A stretch of 64,000 nt of DNA from Mytilisepta virgata. Lineage: Eukaryota; Mollusca; Bivalvia; Mytilida; Mytilidae. Below are positions 36,942 to 49,436 of the stretch, piece after piece. The notes beneath the pieces are model-generated. The model worked only from the letters and a program-made list of their open reading frames with translations, had not been told where the DNA came from and made no database searches. A program made the position numbers and the translations under genes. The stretch's first letter is position 1, and every line of letters begins with the position of its first letter. The stretch covers positions 45,214,150 to 45,278,149 of the forward strand of contig CM051514.1 of NCBI GenBank assembly GCA_028015205.1, in the 5' to 3' direction.

Positions 36942-38224
36942 TTTCATATCATGTATGTGCGATAGTGGCGTACTTTGACATTTTGTATTGTATTGACAGG
37001 TTTTTATCATATTTAGGCTTATATTCTAGTGTTAGTCAATAATAAACTGTACACTAGCTACGTCAAAATTCTGTACACCTGAAAGATGAAAGGGGAGGTA
37101 GCAAAAGTTCAACTAGATCCTCGCGTCGTTGTGTGTACTACCATTTCGAAGGTAGTTACTATTAAATTAACGATAAATTATTCAGTAATAGGATGACTAA
37201 ACATTTATTTTAAAAAACGCCCATGTTTGATTCAGTCCTATTACGAATGTGCAGTATGCGAATACGAGAAAGAATAACATTTGTTGCTGATATAATGCTT
37301 TCCTTGGATTATAATGATCATTAAATCCACATGTTGATCCTGAAATAGTTTATACTATTCTTCCCTGATTATGCACATAATAATACCCTCTATGACTTTC
37401 GTGACGGGATGCGTGAGTGTGTGAATCTTTTTAGAATTATTGATCTGTACTGAATGTCATTTCAGTTTTTAAATTTTCTATTATCCGTTAGTTTTAATAG
37501 TTTTTCTAAAGTATCTGGCCTGTGTTACCAGTTAATTGTTTTGTATTGCACATGAAATTAACATATAAAATTTACTTATTAAGAATTAGAAAAATATTTG
37601 CAGTACCTCGCCTTATTTTATTCATTTGTTCGTTTTTGTATAATTTGATTAAATTTGTCTTTTGTACATTTACTTTTACTTTTATCTTTTGGGCTTTAGA
37701 CACTGCAGATTGAACAATGCACTTATTGATTAATGCACTTATCTGAATAGGAATTGGCATGATTTAATTTTTATAATTATAATATTTTGTTGGACTATAG
37801 TTATCTATAACGAAAATTTACATTGGTTCATTTTTGTTGAATATATGAAATAAAACAAAATAGATACATGTGTAATAATATAATTTAAATGCATTACGGT
37901 GATAAGCTAGGGCAAACGTATTCCCGATTGATACTACTAATGTACAAATTTCATTTTTTAATCAGACGTTTGTCATGTTTGTTAGGACAAATGCATCAGC
38001 TTTCTTAATAAACCAGAGTCGAATTATTAAAATTACATACTATATATGTCGCTAATGGTGGCGAGGAAAAAGACAAATGGATAAAATCCACCGATTTGAA
38101 GATTAATTACCTTAGAAATATAAATTATGCATTATTCATAGAATATAAAAAGAACAAATGACTTTAGATTTTAAATGCATATTACTGAGGCCAATATGTT
38201 ACATGATTAATAAATTAAACCTAT
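36942..38224. other. Upstream region of gene 3, duplicated at gene 4
   Basis: 37450-37500 and 37590-37615 (CTGTACTGAATGTCATTTCA, AAAATATTTGCAGTACC) match 56998-57050 and 57125-57150. 37975-38110 (GTTAGGACAAATGCATCAGC, TAATGGTGGCGAGG, AAATCCACCGATTTGAAG) matches 57845-57940. So the gene 3/gene 4 duplication extends at least 0.8 kb upstream. No gene here. Confidence 0.55.
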
Positions 38225-38231
38225 TATAAAA
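38225..38231 (+). promoter_or_regulatory. TATA box of lectin gene 3
   Basis: TATAAAA in CTATTATAAAATACATT, 56 bp before the ATG, the same distance as in gene 2. Confidence 0.65.
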
Positions 38232-38280
38232 TACATTCCATTTTCACATAAAGCTCATCATCAGTGTGTATAGACAGTTT

Positions 38281-41200
38281 ATGAAGATGATGACTAAATC
38301 AGCTCTTGCGTGTTTTGTACTATTCTGTTTATCAGGTAACATTGATATTAATTTGCTTCTCCAGATATGTGTATTTCTACAAATTAGCCACAATTTGACA
38401 ATTTGCCTCCATTTGGCATGAAACAACTATTAATATATCAATAAAATTATCGCTCGTTAGCTGTCCATGTTGACAACATAAAATGTAATGAGAAAATATC
38501 TTTAAGGTTTGTAACCCAAAGACAGATATATTAAGTTAAAGAAACTCTTTGCCTATCGAAAGATTCCTATTTCATAACAGTGACTTTAGTATATTTAAAT
38601 TCGACGTTAGCCATGTTAGCATCGAACTGGAATAAACAATTGCAACAGTTAAAATCAGAATATACTATTTATATACCAACCCGTGTGTAATCTGAAGATT
38701 CCGATATCGGATCAGATGTGGAAAATAAGATATAATGCTCAGTTTATCATATAATTTATTTTTAAGAAATTTTAAAGAAACTAGACAAGAACATAAAACT
38801 TGTCTAAATCTAACTAATTCTTGTTATTAAATGTTGTTCGGCATAACGATCAGAACATCATAGACGTAGATGTTGGCCCTGATATCATCCGACAAATTGC
38901 GGGTCAGTAGGGATCACAAGGACAATATGATTATACCGGTTAAAATATCTGTTACGTAAATATTTACTTATTTGTCTCAACTCTTTACAATTGCTTTTTA
39001 GGAATTAAATATACTTTATTGATTATTCGGGTTGTAGAAAAATGTATGTCAACGTCAATTACATGGTTGAAGAAATTTGTAATTTCCATCAGCCCTGAAT
39101 TTGACATTATATAAAATGTCAATAACTGTAGACATTCACTTGTATATCTTCATTGTATATCATGGTTTTTGTTGTATCTTATGTCATGTATGTATTGGAT
39201 ATATTGTTAGTTGATTTTTATTCTGCGTTTTTATTGGCCATAAGGAGGGGCGTGGTTTGTGGCTAACGAAATGTCTAGTTTTGGTCTGTTCAATTCGAAG
39301 ACTGGATTTTGATTTTGTTACATTTTACTCCATATTCGTCCTTACTAAATTTATAAGATATTCGTTATATTATAAATATTTTTTTTTTATTTAGCAAAAG
39401 AAAGATCAAATACATTTTGATTCCGGTTACATATTAAGCAAAATACTTACTGGATAGAATCTGAATTGAAGCCAGATAGAAATTTGACAGTGCATTGTAT
39501 AATTGACCTTAATATCAGATGAATAATAATGGTGACAACATAATATACATTTCTACATCAACCGCTATAAAAAAGAATCACACTAAATTACTGCGGCTTT
39601 TTCTATCTTGTGGATTGCTATAAAACATTCACAATTAAATATTTAAAGAACTTCTAACATGTAATATGTATTTTTTAGGACTGGTATACTCACAATATGG
39701 ACAATATGGATCATGCATAGGGACCTGTGTTACAGGTAAGTTTGTTGTATATTTACATGTTAAAGAACATAATTCATCATAAAAATGAAAAATCCCTAGT
39801 AAAGAAAATGGGATTTTCAGCCCGACAATATTACAATGCAATTCCACAACATAACAAATTACCTCCGGTTAACCAAAAAAATAGATAAAGACCTTTGACC
39901 CCCAATAGTTCTTTATGGTAATCTTAAACTATCTTTTAAATTGACATTTGTAGGTCATAGTTCAGGTAAAAGGACCATACAAACCTGCCAGCGCCATTAA
40001 TCGCCTGTGAACATATGGCATGATCATATTATATTCATATTTATCATTTAATCATGTTAAAAGATAACAAAAAAAAATAATCAGTACTTATTTATTGAAA
40101 TGCGATATTTAAATTTTTTCCCGTAACAATTGTCATCGATATACATCAATAAAAACAAACTTTATATGTATTTATAATATACCAAAAAACGAGTATATTA
40201 TGTAGTACGCTCCAAACCTAACTAAACGATGCCAGTAGCCAACGTCATTTTGCCAATATTTGAAATGTTGTCTTTGTAACTTGCAACGTAAAGAACGACA
40301 TTAAATGTGCTGTTCACTTTTTTTTTATACTTTATAAGTGTATAATGCTCAAAGAAAAAATTGCTTCCTTACTGCAAAGGAGTGACTGTGAATGACTGCC
40401 GAGATGTTTGTAAATATTTGAGGTCATTATGTCGAACACAATATCACTGCATTATCTCCTACGACATTAGAGAAAAACATTTTGACTATTATATCACTCA
40501 CTTTTGGTTTTAGCAGTAGAAATCTATTTGGGAGAACCGTTTTCAAGTTTTAACAGGTGTATTTTGTTCATATCAGACAAGTTTTAACAGGTGTATTTTG
40601 TTCATGTCAGAAAGTTTTAACAGGTGTATTTTGTTCATGTCAGAAAGTTTTAACAGGTGTATTTTGTTCATGTCAGACATGTTTTAACAGGTGTATTTTG
40701 TTCATGTCAGAAAGTTTTAACAGGTGTATTTTGTTCATGTCTGACAAGTTTTAACTGTTATAACGTTATTTTGCGTTTTTTTCAAACGAACTCGAACTGC
40801 AAAATGTTTAACAATATATAGCGATTACCTTTTTTTATCATATTTTATAATATAAAATGACATCAACTTTCAAGTATTTTCCTTTTGACTGTCCTTTTTT
40901 ATTTCGATAAAAATAAATGATAAAGTACACGAGTGAAGGGAACTGGATGCATTAATTCCAATTAAAGGTTGTAAATGCGCAAGATAAAAGAGATCAAGCG
41001 TGCAAATATCAATATCAAATGGTTGTTTCCTAAGATAAATGAAACAAAATCGTTTATAAAGATATTTACAAGTTTTATTAAAACTTCTTAAAGTATAGTA
41101 TAATTATTGTTTCATTCCTTTTATGCATGAGTCCAAATATATTTTTATGAGATTCTTATTTAATTTGATAAAATAATTATTAATTGTTATCTAATAATAT

Positions 41201-43530
41201 ACTTTTTTCACCATTAAATACATTTTTTTATTAACGGAATATAATTAGATCCTACATTAAACATGATGATTGATTGATTCCTAAAAAAGCATTGTGATTT
41301 TATCATGTTGATTATGTATTAAATATTTATATATTAGAATATATGATCAATAATTTTACTTACGATATTAGACTTAATTATGATATGAGTTGATAGCTTT
41401 GATATGAGAGGTAATAATTAATTTTCAAAGAAACATGACGACCTGTCAGCATGTGTCAATTAAACATGTTGTAAAAAGGTGTCTTGTACGTGAGCAATAT
41501 TTATATTGATATCTAAATAAATGTCTTTGTGTATACTGCATTGAAGCTATTTAAACATCTTCTGTTATTAAATATAGAATATTGGAATAGCCGTTGATGA
41601 GCTCTGTTTTAGTTAACATTGTTAATCCATTTACATTGTTAAGTACAGTTACGTATAGACATAACCTGACATCAAGTTAACTTAGAGCAGTTCTACCAGG
41701 ACTGCTCCTGTCTGCTCTAAGTTAACTTAGAGAAGTTCTCAGAACTGTTCTAATTCAACTTAGAGCTCTGCAGGTTAACTTGGACGAGAGGTTATAACTG
41801 GTCGCAACTGTATTGCTCAATTGTCCGTTAAACAACCATGTCATTCTTTTATTTAATATACATTTACCTCAAGAATCATACTATATATATACATTTGTCT
41901 AAAGATTTGCACAACGGTACTAATATAAGATGGTAATATGCGAAGATAAAATCGTGTTGACAAATATTTCGGCTTAACAAATAGCCTTCGTCAGTGTCGA
42001 TAGTTTTTACAATAAACTATTCTAGACGATCCGGTACATATTAAATTTGCTAGTTGGTCTTTTTTATAGATATATATATAAATGTGTGTGTGTGTGTTTC
42101 TGGGTGATTGAGACTTGGTATTTATATGTCAATAAATAATTCTACCTTCAATTTGTAGATCTTTAAAGAAAAGTGTCTTTTATCAAATGAAATTCTAATT
42201 GAAATAGAACAGAAATGAAACAATAGAAGAAAATTTCAAGATTTTAAAGTAATGATAGTCAAGTCAAACTATCAATGTAATTGCAACAGAAATGATTTGA
42301 GCGTAAATAACTTACTGTTTGTCCGATAAATAACATAACAAATCGGACAAAATCAGACATTGGCAAAGTCCTCAAATTTAGATATATTTTTCCAAATCAG
42401 AGGCCCGTACGTTATTGTTTAGTAGGCACTCCTTACATGCAAAGCGAAACAACGTCAATCATGACGCAGGTACGGAGATTACCAAAACCGAAACGGCATC
42501 ATCGACGGTGGATGAAATAATGAAATGTTGAAGGTTAGAAATACAATGTCATTACAACTAGTAAAATAAACAATGATTTTAATTTTGCAGACGTAATGAT
42601 CTAAAAAAATCGCAATTGTTTCGGCAGTTATTTACAGCCATGTTTTGTCCATTGCAGTTAAAAAACCGCTTAACTTTTACAGTAATTTATTCTGTCAGTA
42701 GTGGTATATTCACCCCTTGTCCGTGTATCTTTAAAGTGTACTTATTCTAGAAGAGTGGATGTGATCTAATACTTTCATTCGATTGTTACATGTATTAAAT
42801 GCTAAATGGGCATTACAGGATGTGAAGTTGATGGATACAAGAACCTTTGTGACGATCTGTGCATTAAAGTGTACGACACGCCCTTGCCATATGAAACCGC
42901 TCAAATACAATGTCAACTAGATGGCGGTAGGCTTGTACGATTGGATACAAAGGAGAAGCTAAAAGAAATGAGGAGCCATTTGAAATCAGTTGCAGGAGGT
43001 AGTAAGTAGATAGTTAATGATTGTATCCTCCATGATTTTAATCTTTAAATCATAAGTTGTCAATGGATGAAAAATTTTAAAAAATATACTTACGTGAAAG
43101 GGATAACTATTTTATTACTGATTATTTGTGCACATATTAAAGAGAAGTTGTCAATGCATGTAACAATCAAAACAAAGTATGTTGTTTTTCCGATCCAAAG
43201 TGATACCAAAATAACAATTTTATGTAGGAAAATAAAAGTATCTCCCTGAATAAAAACATATTTCTCACATGTAAAATCTGATTTTGATTTCTTTCAGGTT
43301 CAAATTGTGTATATTATATTAATGGATGCCGAAGTAATAACAAGTCAAAATGGGTGTACTCGAGTGGCACTGCGATTAAGCTGTTGAAATGGGCAAATAA
43401 TGAACCAAACAACTGGGACGAAGACTGCTGCCTTTCCCTTTACACTGCTGATTTTCTCCATGGCGATACTACTTGTGCTGGTGAAAAGGGATACTTTTCC
43501 TTTGGATTTATCTGTGAAAGAGTGCTGTAA
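38281..43530 (+). CDS. C-type lectin-like gene 3, intact (175 aa)
   Basis: Exons 38281-38335, 39679-39735, 42819-43001 and 43298-43530; all introns GT..AG and phase 1. Residues 1-18 form the signal peptide (MKMMTKSALACFVLFCLSG); two further ATGs lie in frame at 38287 and 38290. The linker exon codes LVYSQYGQYGSCIGTCVT, short and Tyr/Gly/Gln-rich. The CTLD runs from Cys39: GCEVDGYKN, LCIKVYD, CQLDGGRLVRLD, NCVYYINGCRS (101-111), NEPNNW with EPN at 134-136, DEDCCLSLY (139-147), HGDTTC (153-158) and FICERVL. The position giving LCLC in genes 1 and 2 is CCLS here: one Cys moved by two places. Secreted lectin-like protein; the EPN motif suggests mannose-type binding but WIGL and WND are absent. 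ATTAAA lies 25 bp after the stop. Confidence 0.88.
38336..39678. other. Intron 1 of gene 3
   Basis: Shares stretches with intron 1 of gene 4 (for example 39215-39330 TTTTTATTGGCCATAAGGAG and TAACGAAATGTCTAG, against 59230-59300). No element recognised. Confidence 0.5.
40545..40755. repeat. 33-bp minisatellite in intron 2 of gene 3
   Basis: Six copies of a 33/34-bp unit (AAGTTTTAACAGGTGTATTT plus TGTTCATGTCAGA) and a partial seventh. The repeat lacks stops in one frame (LTGVFCSCQKV), which produces an apparent 65-codon ORF. Confidence 0.95.
40756..42818. other. Rest of intron 2 of gene 3
   Basis: The stretch from about 40350 to 42700 has no counterpart that I can see in the same intron of gene 4, where the flanking words lie close together near 62690-62760. 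It holds a palindrome cluster at 41665-41800 and a short GT run at 42080. Confidence 0.45.
41665..41800. repeat. Palindrome cluster TTAACTTAGAGCAG
   Basis: AAGTTAACTTAGAGCAGTTC faces CTGCTCTAAGTTAACTTAGA across 20-30 bp, followed by further GAACTGTTCTAA and AACTTAGAGCTCTG dyads. The outer ends CATAACCTG and AGGTTATAAC are also inverted. Looks like a small foldback element. Confidence 0.6.
42819..43001 (+). CDS. Gene 3 exon 3: N-terminal half of CTLD
   Basis: 183 bp, acceptor TTACAG, donor GTAAGT. Reads GCEVDGYKNLCDDLCIKVYD, LPYETAQIQC, GGRLVRLDTKEKLKEMRSHL. Fully open, unlike the same exon in genes 1 and 4. Confidence 0.9.
43298..43530 (+). CDS. Gene 3 exon 4: C-terminal half of CTLD
   Basis: 233 bp after TTTCAG, open to TAA. 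Shares NNKSKWVYSSGT and KGYFSFGFICERVL with gene 4, which sets the 3/4 subtype apart from 1/2. Confidence 0.9.
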
Positions 43531-43554
43531 ATCTTTCTATCCATAATTGTTTCA

Positions 43555-43560
43555 ATTAAA
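43555..43560 (+). promoter_or_regulatory. Polyadenylation signal of gene 3
   Basis: ATTAAA, 25 bp after the stop. Gene 4 has AATAAA at the corresponding place (24 bp after its stop), preceded by the same TGTTTCAAT. Confidence 0.55.
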
Positions 43561-43580
43561 ATGTTCTGCCCTTGATGTTC

Positions 43581-43625
43581 TTTTTTGTTTTGTTTTGTTT
43601 TGTTTTTTGTTTTTTGTTTTTTTTT
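43581..43625. repeat. (TTTTG)n microsatellite
   Basis: TTTTG/TTTTTTG units directly after gene 3; a related T-rich run follows gene 4 near 63635. Confidence 0.9.
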
Positions 43626-44123
43626 ACATTTTACGGCACCTTAATCCATACATGTGAGGGAGGTGAGATGAAATTACTGTGAAGTCATTATATGTCGTTA
43701 AAATATTGTTTAACTTTTTTCTCTTGAAAAAATTTTCACAGCATCAAATTTAATCTTGTCTTTCATTAAGAAACGGATAAAGTAAAATACATTATTAATT
43801 CATTTGCATTTTTGATAACTGCATGTATTTTGATGGTGTAGTTACTGTCAATAACTTACGACTTTTGCACGGATCTGCTAATGAATGCTTCCAAAAGGTT
43901 TTATAATAATGATGTACATCTCTTAGCTAAATAGAAAACCTACTATGAACTGTTTCCCATGCTAGTTTCTATTGCTTTATCTTTATGAAAATATTTCCAA
44001 TAACCCGTATAGAAACTAAAGAGTATCTTACGTCCTTATCCTAGTTAATGTCAAAATACCGGTATGACTTAAACCTTTAAATTTATACTGGCCTTTTACG
44101 AATACCGACAAATTCAGTTGAAT

Positions 44124-44185
<62 letters not shown>

Positions 44186-45117
44186 GACACTTAACTAAGT
44201 TATATTTCTGACTTTTCCGTTTAATATGGAGGCAGTAGCCGACCAGCAATTCTGAGGACCTTAGTTTGTTGTATACATTTTGACCCTGGCATCTGTAACG
44301 TACAACCAATTTTGCATATCTAAATAGTATAGTCAAGAAATATCAAAAGGATATTCGAAGGAGGGGAAACTCTAAAACAACTGACAAACACCTGAGAACA
44401 ATGAAGACAAGACCAAAACAATACAAAAACTACACTTTAAAACTAAAAACAAATGAACAAGATGGACCCCATCAAAAAACCGGGGGTAGCCTCAGGCGAT
44501 CCGGAAGTCTCTGCATCCCGCCAAGGCATGATGCCGTCGATAAAACTGTAATAAAGATGACTGCAGCTTAGGAGTAACAACCCCTGTTTGAGCAACTTAA
44601 AGCAGTCACCTTTTGGGTAAAAATAGTACATGTACATGTGTATTGTTTTATATATCAAAATGCAAGAAATATAAAGCGGGGATGTGGATACCAATACAAC
44701 CGGTTATCCCACCTTGTTTTATAATGATTATATAGGTTTCGTGCCTTTTATGTTCTTTGTTCAAAGTTCTGCTGATTTCTATATGTTCACATGTCAATAA
44801 CATTCATGTTTACAGATGATCTTTTCATGATAAAAAGTTTTATAACTATTATATAATTTGTATATATTTTCAAAAAATATGAATGTAATCTTTCATTGAT
44901 AAAAGCTATCAAAATATGTTATAATGAAAATATTATGTATCATTTTGAAAAAAGATGTATATTAAACTTTGTATATTTTAATCGTAAAGGAGAAAAGGGA
45001 AAAATTAAGCCATCAATGAGTAAAATTGGAAAAAAGAACAATTTAGTATTAAAAGAAGCAACCAATCTATTTTATCTAAAATATAAGCTTTAAGCTTCAG
45101 AAATAGTTCAGAATAAA
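43626..45117. other. Spacer between gene 3 and the L1-like LINE
   Basis: 44457-44540 (GATGGACCCCATCAAAAAAC, CCTCAGGCGATCCGGAAG) resembles the minus-strand 3' part of the reverse-transcriptase family. The 65-codon Lys-rich frame at 44896-45093 directly before the LINE could be a remnant of its first ORF, but I recognise no motif. Confidence 0.4.
44127..44183. repeat. (AT)n microsatellite
   Basis: About 57 bp of pure AT dinucleotides. Confidence 0.98.
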
Positions 45118-48100
45118 CATTTGTGTTCTCTAAATTGTCAGGAATTGGGACAAAAAAAAAGACAACGATTATTTCAATGGATAAAAAATCAAAAATGCAA
45201 TATTCTTTTTGCCCAAGAAACCCATTTTACTCAAAAATACGTATCTTTTTGGAAAATGATTTTAACGGAAATTATTATCATGGTCTTGGGAGTTCAACTC
45301 TAGAGGAGTATCTATTATAATGAAAAAAGAATTAAATCATAAATTAATTGACCATTTTATTGATAAAGAAGGTAGGATAGTATTATTAAATACTGAAATA
45401 GATAATACAATTATAACACTAGTTAATGTTTATGCACCTAATACACAAAAAGAAAGAAATTCCTTTTTTTTTAAAAAGTGCATACATTATCAACTCTAGA
45501 TAGAAAATATAAAATAAGTAGTATGAAAATTAATACACCTGTAAATAGTTTGAAAAATCTGATAAAATCCTTTAAATTAATAAATATTTGGTGAATATTG
45601 TATCCAAATACAACTCAATATACTTGGCGACGAAAAAGGTGACAAACAATAGCGAGCAGAATAGATTACTTGATATACGACCCAGAATAATAAATACTGA
45701 TTGTTACGGCCGAAATCACCTTTTAAATTGTAGCCAACAAAAGACACAAATCAATAATAAAATTTAACAAGATTTATTATATACAAGTTTACAAAAAAAT
45801 ATTACACAAAATAAAATGTCAACTTAACTTTTCAAAATCGTATGTCTTTTCTTTGTCCGGAATTCTTCTCGTCACTGTTGTGGGAATCCAAACGGAATAT
45901 TATATCCAATCAGTCACAATCTAGTATGATGTAACGTAAATAAAAGTGTGTCAAGTATGATGTGTGAAACGTTAATAAAAGTGTGTCAATCCAACAGCTG
46001 AGAACACAAGAATGTTATTGTCTGGTCCAATATGTTCTGCTCTGCAAGTCTAATTTTCTTGTCCGTATATATACTGTAGAACGGAAACTTCTGGAATACG
46101 GTAGAGGTTCGAATCACACCAGAATTATTACGTAAGTCAAATAGAAAGTTCTAGTCATTCCATCAGTATCTATTATTGTTCCAGTGATTTCTAAACTGCG
46201 CAGTTATAACATTATTTGGTAAACAACTATAAATATTATGTAAACATATTATACATGTTATAAGGCTACGCAAAACAAATTAGGCCAAGATAAATAATAT
46301 AATTACAATATCATAACACTGATATCAGAACAGCAAATATTAGTTATACAGGTCACCAAGCAGTTTTATTAAAAATAAACCATAATGAAAATAAGGAAAT
46401 GGTTATTTTAAAATAAACAATAATATCCTAGAAAATATCAATTATCAAAACCTAATAAATAATTTGATTCATAAATATAAACAATCTGGTTAACAAAAAT
46501 TTAAAAACAATGTGGGATCTTTTTAAAATAGAGGTAAGAGATATTACAGTAAATTTTTGTAGAAAAAAGCAGCAGAAAAAAGAAAAGAAAATACTGTATT
46601 AGAAACCAAATTAAAATACCTATATACAAATTATGACAGACTAAAAGATGATGATAAAAATAAAAGATATTATAATGAAAATATTGAAGAAATGGAAGCA
46701 AATTTAGATCAAATATATATAAATAAAGCAAAAGGGGAACAGGTAAGAGCCAGGGTAAAATGGGTTGAATAAGGGGAAAAAATTCTAAATACTTTTTAGG
46801 TCTGGAAAATGCAAGACAAACAAGAAAAAACATTGTGGCATTAGAGAATTAAAAAGGGTACATTATAAAAGATCAAAATACAATTTTAGAAATGGAAAGA
46901 AAATATTATTCTAATTTATATACATCAATTTCACCAAATTCAGATCAAATAAAAGATTATATTGACAAAACAAATATTGGGTATAGTCTATCTGATAAAG
47001 AAAGTATGAAATTAGAAGGCGAGATGACTATTGATGAATGTACAGAGGCTGTTTTCAAAATAAAATTAAATAAATCTCCTGGAATTGATGGTCTTACGGT
47101 TGGGTTTTACCGAACATTTTGGCCAACTTTGAAAGAACTTGTTGTTTCTGTTTTCAATAAATGTTACAATGATAATGAATTAACTCATCTGCAAAAAATT
47201 GGATTAATTACTTTAATTTATATAACAAAATAATCCTTTAAAACTAGACAATTACAGGCCAATAACTCTTTTAAATGTAGACACTAAACTAATTGCATTG
47301 GCTTTAAAAACTCAATAATAAGATGGATTTAAACTCTGCACACTGACATAAAAGGATGTATTCTAAATAATGGGTGGAATTGTAGACTTAGACAAGAGAA
47401 TGATATAAAAGGAATTCAAATTAAAATTTATGGTAATTCTCATAGCCTAAAACTCAGTCAGTTAGCTGATGATGCTACTATCTTTTTCCAATCTAAAAAA
47501 GAAATATCACTTGCTCTAAATGTGATTGAAATATTTGGTTCTCTTTCTGGTCTCAAACTAAACAGAAACAAAACAGAAGGCATTTGGCGTAATAGGTTGA
47601 AACACTATAAAGAAAAATATGAAGGAATAAAATGGTCTGATACTGTAAAAATGTTAGGAATATTTTTTGGTCATAATAAATTAAACTGTCAAAACTTGAA
47701 TATAGAAAAACAGCTACTTACATCTGAAAGAATACTTCAAGACTGGAATAAAAGAAATCTTACAATGATGGGTAAAATTACAGAAGTAACATCTTTAATT
47801 GTACCTATCATTATATACGTAGTTACAATAACTAATATTGACAAAAAATTATCACAAAATTTAAAACTCTTATTTACAAATTCATATGGAATAATAAAAA
47901 GAGAAGGATAAAAGGTCTGGTCTGTGCTTAGTCTAAATTATGAAGAGGGAAGATGGATGTAATAGATATAGATAAATATAGAGAGGCAATTAAAATTAAT
48001 TAGATTAAAAAATTTATCCAAAAGAAGATATTATACCTAAATTATCCCAACATTTTATTTCAATAAATTTGGGGCAAATTTTTAAATGTTCAACATGAAT

Positions 48101-49115
48101 TTTGATAGTTTCTCTTCAATGCCAAATTTTAAACATAATTTACCAGAATTTGATTACGATGTCCTAGAAATATGGAGAAAAAAAATACTTTCACTAAAAG
48201 TCCTCACACAATCCCAGAAATAAGACAATAAATAATATGGGGGAATAAATACATTAAGTTTGAAAATAAGTGTTTAATGTTTAATAGCTGGATAAAAGAC
48301 AAAATTATTTTTATAAATGACATAATAGACAATGACGGAAAGATATCACAAGAATGTATTTTAAGAAAACTTACAATAAACTAAACTTGTTCTCAGAATA
48401 CTCTAAATTGTTAAAAGCAATACCCCTAAGTTAGAAAACTTTGCTACAATCAGAAGAATCTATAAAAACAAAAGTCAATATAACTAAAAAAAACTAGTTT
48501 TGAAAATAAAAAAAAAGTTAAAGGCTGATATATCAATTTCAAATGTGAAAGATTTATATATAACTTTAGTAAGAAAAAATCAAGAATAACCAAGTGGAAA
48601 AATAAATTAGAAATAGAAAATTTCACATTTATAATCGAAGATATCTTATGTTTCATTTTTAATTATCTCAATGACAATAAACTTAAAATGCTTATGTGGA
48701 AGTTACTACACTTTATACTCCCTTGTAAACAAGTATTATTCTCCTGGAAAATAACAGATTCACTACTGCGTAATATTTGTCAACAAGAGGAGGACTATAG
48801 ACATTTTTGATAGACTGCAAATATTATGAAAGCTTTTGGCATGAAAAAAAGAACTTTTAAATAAAATTAAAATTAAAAACAGCATTGTAAATTTGAAGAA
48901 TCTAGTAGTTGGATATAAAATCAACGATAAGAATTACTATGGGCTAAACTTTGTGTTAACAATTATACTGTTTTTAATATTCAAAGCCTACTTTATTTCA
49001 AATCATAAGAGAGATTCATTAAATGTGTTTAATCTTTTCAAAAGTGAAATTAAAAAACATGCTTTCATAAAAATAAATGATCCTTTCATACAGAAAATAG
49101 CCAGTATTATTTGAG
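45118..49115 (+). mobile_element. L1/Tx1-like LINE, heavily decayed
   Basis: Starts with an endonuclease N-terminus (LNCQELGQKKRQRLFQWIKN, then FAQETHF, with the expected Asn and Glu). It goes on with IDHFIDKEGRIVLLN, VNVYAPN and, beyond an inserted LTR, ISYTGHQAVLLK. The RT region keeps NKSPGIDGLTVGFYRTFWP (46892-47233), DNYRPITLLNVDTKLI, LSQLADDATIFF (ADD at 47465-47473) and SGLKLNRNKTEGIW. The motif A block and the QG block are deleted between these. The C-terminal part (WNKRNLTMMGKI, and from 48893 NLVVGYKIND) ends near 49112. Many stops and frameshifts. The clade is by resemblance only. Confidence 0.85.
45702..46318. mobile_element. Solo LTR inside the L1-like LINE
   Basis: 617 bp beginning TGTTACGG and ending ATCATAACA (TG..CA with inverted TGTTA/TAACA), flanked by CTGAT (45697-45701, 46319-46323). 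A 5-bp duplication and TG..CA ends define an LTR; no internal retrotransposon or second LTR is present, so recombination probably left it solo. Inside is a tandem repeat of AATAAAAGTGTGTCA (near 45940 and 45983). The LINE frame continues across the insertion point. Ty3-type origin is possible but not shown. Confidence 0.88.
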
Positions 49116-49424
49116 TATTATATTTTGTATAATGTTTTATTCTAATATATAAATTATACCTGATATCATTTTCTTTAGTAGTAGGGAATATCTGAGTATT
49201 GCTCAAATAGAGTTTCACAAATAGAATCAACTTGACAATGCTTAATGCATTGTCTTATGACACCTCATTTCTCTATCATTTGAGCAGCAAAAATAGCTAA
49301 TAGACGACCACGTGGGTTGGCATGTTCACTTTGTAAACAAAATAGTCCGTCAAAATATAGTACGATTATAAATACAAGACAATGTAGAAAAGCGTAAAAT
49401 ATTTCCTGTAATTAAAACCAAAGA
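49116..49424. other. LINE 3' flank
   Basis: No recognisable content; the LINE 3' untranslated end probably falls here. Confidence 0.4.
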
Positions 49425-49436
49425 GGCATTACTCAT

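Noticed and set aside
40557..40754. 65-codon Cys-rich protein
   Set aside because: Produced by an in-phase 33-bp minisatellite.
40545..40755. CRISPR-like array
   Set aside because: Units are contiguous with no spacers, in an intron of a eukaryotic gene.
44028..44336. 102-codon minus-strand protein
   Set aside because: The middle is an (IY)n stretch translated from the AT microsatellite.
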